This document shows, piece after piece, positions 5,180-8,069 of a stretch of 8,069 nt of DNA. The stretch comes from Arthrobacter sp. (lineage in GTDB: Bacteria > Actinomycetota > Actinomycetes > Actinomycetales > Micrococcaceae): contig JAODMA010000218.1 of the NCBI GenBank assembly GCA_025464545.1, positions 1-8,069 on the forward strand, given 5' to 3'. The position numbers were made by a program, and so were the translations under genes. A model generated the notes under the pieces. It worked only from the letters and a program-made list of their open reading frames with translations, made no database searches and was not told the origin of the DNA. Within the stretch, counting starts at the first letter, position 1. Every line of letters starts with the position of its first letter.

Positions 5180-6432
5180 GCCGGGGCCCCTGCTGCCCCT
5201 GGGTCCAGGCCCAGACGGTGCGCCAGCCTCGGCCACGCCGGGCCGCAACGGACGCCGCCCGCTGCGCCCACTGCCGCTTCGAGAGCCACGGTGACGGCCA
5301 GGCCCCCTTCGACGTCCTCCAGGACTCCGATGCACGCCACATACCGCCGGTTCCCGGTTCGGCCCACATGGACGACGGTGTCCAGCGCGCTCGCCACCTG
5401 CAGGCGCACAGCGTCCTGGGCCATTCCGGCCAGGGCCCCCAGTGCCGTCAGCCGGGCGGGGACGGCGGCAGCGGTGTTCGCGTGGATGGTTGCACCGCCT
5501 CCGGTGTGGCCGGTGTTCATGGCGGTCAGAAGTTCCCGGACCTCGGCGCCCCGGCATTCGCCCACCACCAGCCTGTCGGGCCGCATCCTCAACGCCTGGC
5601 GGACCAGCTCGCCCAGGTCCACGACCCCGCTTCCCTCAAGGTTTCCATGCCGGGTCTCCAGCGACACGACGTGCGGGTGCACGGGGTTAAGCTCGGAAGC
5701 GTCTTCAATCAGGACGAGCCGTTCCGCCGGATGACATAAGCCGAGGAGCGTCGCCAGCAGCGTCGTCTTTCCGGAACCGGTGGCTCCGCTAATCAAGAAA
5801 CCCATCCGGCGATCGATCATGCGTTCCAGCACATTCTCGATGAGGGTGCCGAACATGCCGATCTGCCGCAACTCCAGCATCGTGAACACTTTTTCCCGTC
5901 GGATTCGCACACTCAGCAGGGTCCCCGTGGTGGAGATCGGCGGCAGGACCGCATGGACCCGGTAGCCGCCATCGAGCCGGACATCCACGCACGGAGACCC
6001 GTCGTCGAGGCGCCGCCCGCCGGCCGCGACCAGCCGTGCGGCCAGCGCACGGATCTGTGGCTCGCCGGAGAAGAAGACCGGCACCTTCTCCGGTCCGTCG
6101 CCGCGGTCAAGCCAAACCGAGTCCGGGCCGTTGACGAAGATGTCCGTCACGGCGGGATCCCTCGCCAGCGCTTGCAGCGGGCCCAGCCCGGTGAGTTCCG
6201 CGCTGATGCTGTCCACGGCGGCCAAGGCACCTGCGGTGCCGAGCATTCGTCCGGTCGCTTGCACAGCGGCGGCCACACGGGACGGAGTGACGGGCCCGGC
6301 CTCTGACAGAACGGATTCCCGTACGGTCTGCAGCAAGTGCTCGTCCACCGAGCCGGCGGCCCCGGACCGGATTCCGAGACGGCGCCTGCCGTGGGCACCG
6401 TCCGGGGACCCCGCCGCGGCGTGCGCGCTCAC
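5176..6432 (-). CDS. tadA: TadA/CpaF-family pilus assembly ATPase
   Basis: The predicted protein has 418 residues and is a VirB11/GspE-superfamily secretion ATPase that powers Tad pilus assembly from the cytoplasmic face. An N-terminal helical part (about 30-90) leads into the DIFVNGPDSVWLDR segment (97-110), typical of CpaF. The Walker A motif GATGSGKT is at 216-223, the Asp-box LVLIED at 239-244, the Walker B region DRLVVGECRGAEV at 286-298, and the His-box GHTGGGATIHANT at 308-320. All catalytic motifs look intact, so the enzyme should be active. Start GTG 6432 overlaps the stop of the Ssd-like gene as GTGA, and the stop at 5176 overlaps tadB in the same way, implying translational coupling. 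Length and order are normal for actinobacterial CpaF-type TadA. A conjugative VirB11 is unlikely given the tad neighbours. Confidence 0.95.
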   Translation of the reverse strand: MSAHAAAGSPDGAHGRRRLGIRSGAAGSVDEHLLQTVRESVLSEAGPVTPSRVAAAVQATGRMLGTAGALAAVDSISAELTGLGPLQALARDPAVTDIFVNGPDSVWLDRGDGPEKVPVFFSGEPQIRALAARLVAAGGRRLDDGSPCVDVRLDGGYRVHAVLPPISTTGTLLSVRIRREKVFTMLELRQIGMFGTLIENVLERMIDRRMGFLISGATGSGKTTLLATLLGLCHPAERLVLIEDASELNPVHPHVVSLETRHGNLEGSGVVDLGELVRQALRMRPDRLVVGECRGAEVRELLTAMNTGHTGGGATIHANTAAAVPARLTALGALAGMAQDAVRLQVASALDTVVHVGRTGNRRYVACIGVLEDVEGGLAVTVALEAAVGAAGGVRCGPAWPRLAHRLGLDPGAAGAPA

Positions 6433-7550
6433 CCAAGCTCCCCGACGCTCAGCTCGAGCACCGCTGCGGCGAAGCGGCGGACGACGCGTTGTTGCCCGGA
6501 GATCAGGAGCCGTCCAAGTTCCGTTGCCGCAGCGGTGCCCCGGACTTCCGGCATGATCCCGGACAAGGGGAGTCCGACCGAGTCCGAAATCAACGCTCCG
6601 TCCAGGACTGCCCCGGGCTTGAAACGGACCACGAGGAACGTTTCCACCGGAGGGAGATCGCGCAGCAGCCGCGCGGTGGCGACGGCCGCGCGCAGCTGGG
6701 CGGGGACGATGACAACGAGCCGGTCACAGTCCCAGGCGTAGGCCCGCAGCGCCTCACCGCCGCGGCCGATGTCCAGCAGCACCAGTTCAAAGCCGCGCCG
6801 GGCAGCGTCCAGGACGATCGACACCGTGGACGCGTCCGCTGCGGCGGCGCCGTCGCGACTTCCCGGCCACGACAGGAAGGAGAAACCGCCTGCCGTCGGC
6901 AGGGACTCGGCCAGCTGGCTTGGATCGATGCTCCCGCTTGCCCCGGTGAGGTCCGGCCAGCGGAGACCAGGCGTGTCTTCGGCGGCCAATGCGAGTTCAA
7001 GACCACCGCCGCGGGGGTCACCGTCCACCAGGAGAACGTGTGCGCCATGCCGGGCAGCGGCCTGGGCCAGCCAGATGGCCGCGGTGGTGGCTCCCGCCCC
7101 GCCGCAGCCGCCGCTGATACCGAGAACAAGCCCGCCTGGCGCGGGCGAACGGTCCCGGCTGAGGTGCGCCGCAAGCCAGGCCGCGGCTTCGGGCAGCACG
7201 GCGACGCGTTCGGCCCCCATCGTCGCCGCCAGGCGCCAGAGGCTGTCCCCGTCGCCAGCGAGTCCGACCAGCACGGCCGGCGCCCGGCGCCGCCGCGGAA
7301 GCGTGCTGATGTCGCTGCCCACCAGCACCGCCGCAGCAGGGTCCCAGAACGGTGCTGCCGCCAGCACATCCGGCACCGTCCGCAACGTGCCACCGGCCGC
7401 CGCTACGATGCGCTCCACTTCACCGCGGAGCAACTTGTCCCCGGTAACCAGCAGCGTCTCCGCCGACGCGTCCGGCAACCAGGCCGCGTCACTGGGCTCA
7501 GCGGCGCGCGGATGCCGGGTGTCGGGGTGAAATAGCTCGTGCCGGCTCAT
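6429..7550 (-). CDS. Ssd/CpaE-like P-loop ATPase family protein
   Basis: The predicted protein has 373 residues and is the first gene of the tad operon. Residues of about 31-130 resemble the divergent receiver-like N-terminus of CpaE/TadZ proteins. The C-terminal part is a MinD/ParA-type fold: GGCGGAGATT (147-156) in the deviant Walker A position, LLVDGDPRGGGLELALA at 173-189, and LVLLDIGRGGEALRAYAWDC further on. The signature and catalytic lysines of KGGxGKT are absent, as in the mycobacterial Ssd (Rv3660c) family, so ATP hydrolysis may be lost or altered. The family is annotated as 'septum site-determining protein' and is linked to localisation of the pilus machine; either role is possible here. 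The ATG at 7550 has only a weak ribosome site (GGCGGCAGAG). The stop overlaps tadA by 4 nt. Confidence 0.87.
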   Translation of the reverse strand: MSRHELFHPDTRHPRAAEPSDAAWLPDASAETLLVTGDKLLRGEVERIVAAAGGTLRTVPDVLAAAPFWDPAAAVLVGSDISTLPRRRRAPAVLVGLAGDGDSLWRLAATMGAERVAVLPEAAAWLAAHLSRDRSPAPGGLVLGISGGCGGAGATTAAIWLAQAAARHGAHVLLVDGDPRGGGLELALAAEDTPGLRWPDLTGASGSIDPSQLAESLPTAGGFSFLSWPGSRDGAAAADASTVSIVLDAARRGFELVLLDIGRGGEALRAYAWDCDRLVVIVPAQLRAAVATARLLRDLPPVETFLVVRFKPGAVLDGALISDSVGLPLSGIMPEVRGTAAATELGRLLISGQQRVVRRFAAAVLELSVGELG

Positions 7551-7642
7551 ACCGTCACTCTGCCGCCTGGCGGAACGGCCCGTAAGCCGCGCGCCAGGCT
7601 ATGTGGACAAACCGCCCCGAGCCAGAGGGCAGAATTGACCGT
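7551..7642. promoter_or_regulatory. Divergent intergenic region between the tad operon and the polymerase-like gene
   Basis: These 92 bp must hold the promoters for both the minus-strand tad operon and the plus-strand gene at 7643. I found no -35/-10 pair good enough to call on either strand. An exact inverted repeat, CCGCC-T-GGCGG (7563-7573), lies 13-23 nt ahead of the ATG at 7550. It overlaps the presumed ribosome site, so it could mask initiation in RNA or bind a regulator. AGAGGG at 7624-7629 is the nearest purine-rich site for the plus gene, with a long spacing of 13 nt. Confidence 0.35.
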
Positions 7643-8069
7643 ATGTATTTGCTGCTCGCCGCCCACGCTGACGGCGCAGCTCTCCAGGAACTTACCGCCG
7701 GTGGCGCCCCCAACCCGGCCAGCCCCGAACCGAGGATCATCAGCGCCGCGGAACTGGCCGGCGTCGTGCATCAGCTGGAGAAGCGCCGGCCGCGCTGGAT
7801 CTGGCACCGCACGCAGGACTGGTACCCCTCCCTCCTGGCGGCCGGAGTAGAGCTGGAACGCTGCTACGACCTCTCGCTCTGCGGCACGATCCTGGCCCAT
7901 TCGGAATTCACCGCGCACACCTCCTATGCCAGGAACGGCGAGAAGCTCACCCAGGACGATGAGCTGCAGCAACCGCCCCGGGCGCTCCTGCCGCCTCCCC
8001 CGCCCGCCGACCAGGATGTGCTGTTCGATGATCCAGGGTTCCGCCGTGCGCCACGGCACACTCCGGAGG
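7643..8069 (+). CDS. Bifunctional 3'-5' exonuclease/DNA polymerase-like protein, N-terminal part
   Basis: Only the first 142 codons are in the window; the frame is open to the right edge, so this is a 5' fragment, not a broken gene. The translation starts MYLLLAAHADGAALQELT and contains RPRWIWHRTQDWYPSLLAAG, ERCYDLSLCGTILAHSEFT and EKLTQDDELQ, then a Pro-rich run and VLFDDPGF. I recognise this as the N-terminus of the actinobacterial polymerase I-like protein annotated as a bifunctional 3'-5' exonuclease/DNA polymerase. YDLSLC could be part of the degenerate exonuclease fold; the polymerase domain would be downstream. The family presumably acts in repair or gap filling, but its cellular role is poorly defined. 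The ATG at 7643 is the only credible start. The gene is divergent from the tad operon, and no functional link is implied. Recognition rests on memory of family sequences. Confidence 0.7.
   Translation, partial: MYLLLAAHADGAALQELTAGGAPNPASPEPRIISAAELAGVVHQLEKRRPRWIWHRTQDWYPSLLAAGVELERCYDLSLCGTILAHSEFTAHTSYARNGEKLTQDDELQQPPRALLPPPPPADQDVLFDDPGFRRAPRHTPE

Noticed and set aside
4778..5739. Long plus-strand open frames opposite tadB and tadA
   Set aside because: Composition is Arg/Pro/Ser-rich with no recognisable domain, and the minus strand carries TadB and TadA motifs over the same bases.
6489..7535. Long plus-strand open frame (348 codons) opposite the Ssd-like gene
   Set aside because: It lies antisense to a gene with clear family motifs, and its translation is low-complexity Arg/Gly/Pro-rich sequence. 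Long antisense frames are expected in GC-rich DNA.
7599..7640. TATGTG and TTGACC as promoter boxes for the plus-strand polymerase-like gene
   Set aside because: TTGACC is only a few bases before the ATG, and TATGTG has no acceptable -35 at normal spacing.

Overview
The window looks like the chromosome of a high-GC actinobacterium, most likely Arthrobacter or another Micrococcaceae. The reasons are strong G/C preference at third codon positions, actinobacterial families throughout (Ssd/CpaE-like protein, DUF4244 pilin, Rv3654c-like protein), and a polymerase N-terminus resembling the Arthrobacter 3'-5' exonuclease/DNA polymerase. The genus is an inference from remembered family resemblance, not from a search.

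Most of the window is a tad (tight adherence, Flp-type pilus) locus on the minus strand. Read in the direction of transcription, from right to left: an Ssd/CpaE-like P-loop protein (7550-6429), the TadA/CpaF secretion ATPase (6432-5176), TadB (5179-4286) and TadC (4289-3678). Each of these four genes overlaps the next by exactly 4 nt. Next comes a separate gene for a large secreted protein (3525-1675), with a signal peptide, an apparent concanavalin A/LamG-like domain and three gapless 123-residue repeats. It has its own candidate promoter and a strong hairpin behind it. The pilin part follows: a DUF4244 Flp-like pilin (1377-1093), a TadE-like minor pilin (1096-566) and an Rv3654c/TadE-like protein (569-171), again joined by 4-nt overlaps.

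Functionally, TadA would power assembly on the TadB/TadC membrane platform, Ssd/CpaE would localise or regulate the machine, and the three small one-helix proteins would supply the pilus fibre and minor components. No prepilin peptidase is present, so that enzyme must be encoded elsewhere. No secretin is present, as expected for a monoderm. The secreted repeat protein sits between platform and pilin genes and is the most unusual part of the window. A role as a pilus-associated or surface adhesin is an inference from position and architecture only.

At the right edge a divergent plus-strand gene starts at 7643 and runs off the window. It looks like the bifunctional 3'-5' exonuclease/DNA polymerase I-like protein of actinobacteria. 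At the left edge, 1-170 holds no gene I can name. I saw no RNA genes, CRISPR arrays, transposases or insertion sequences.
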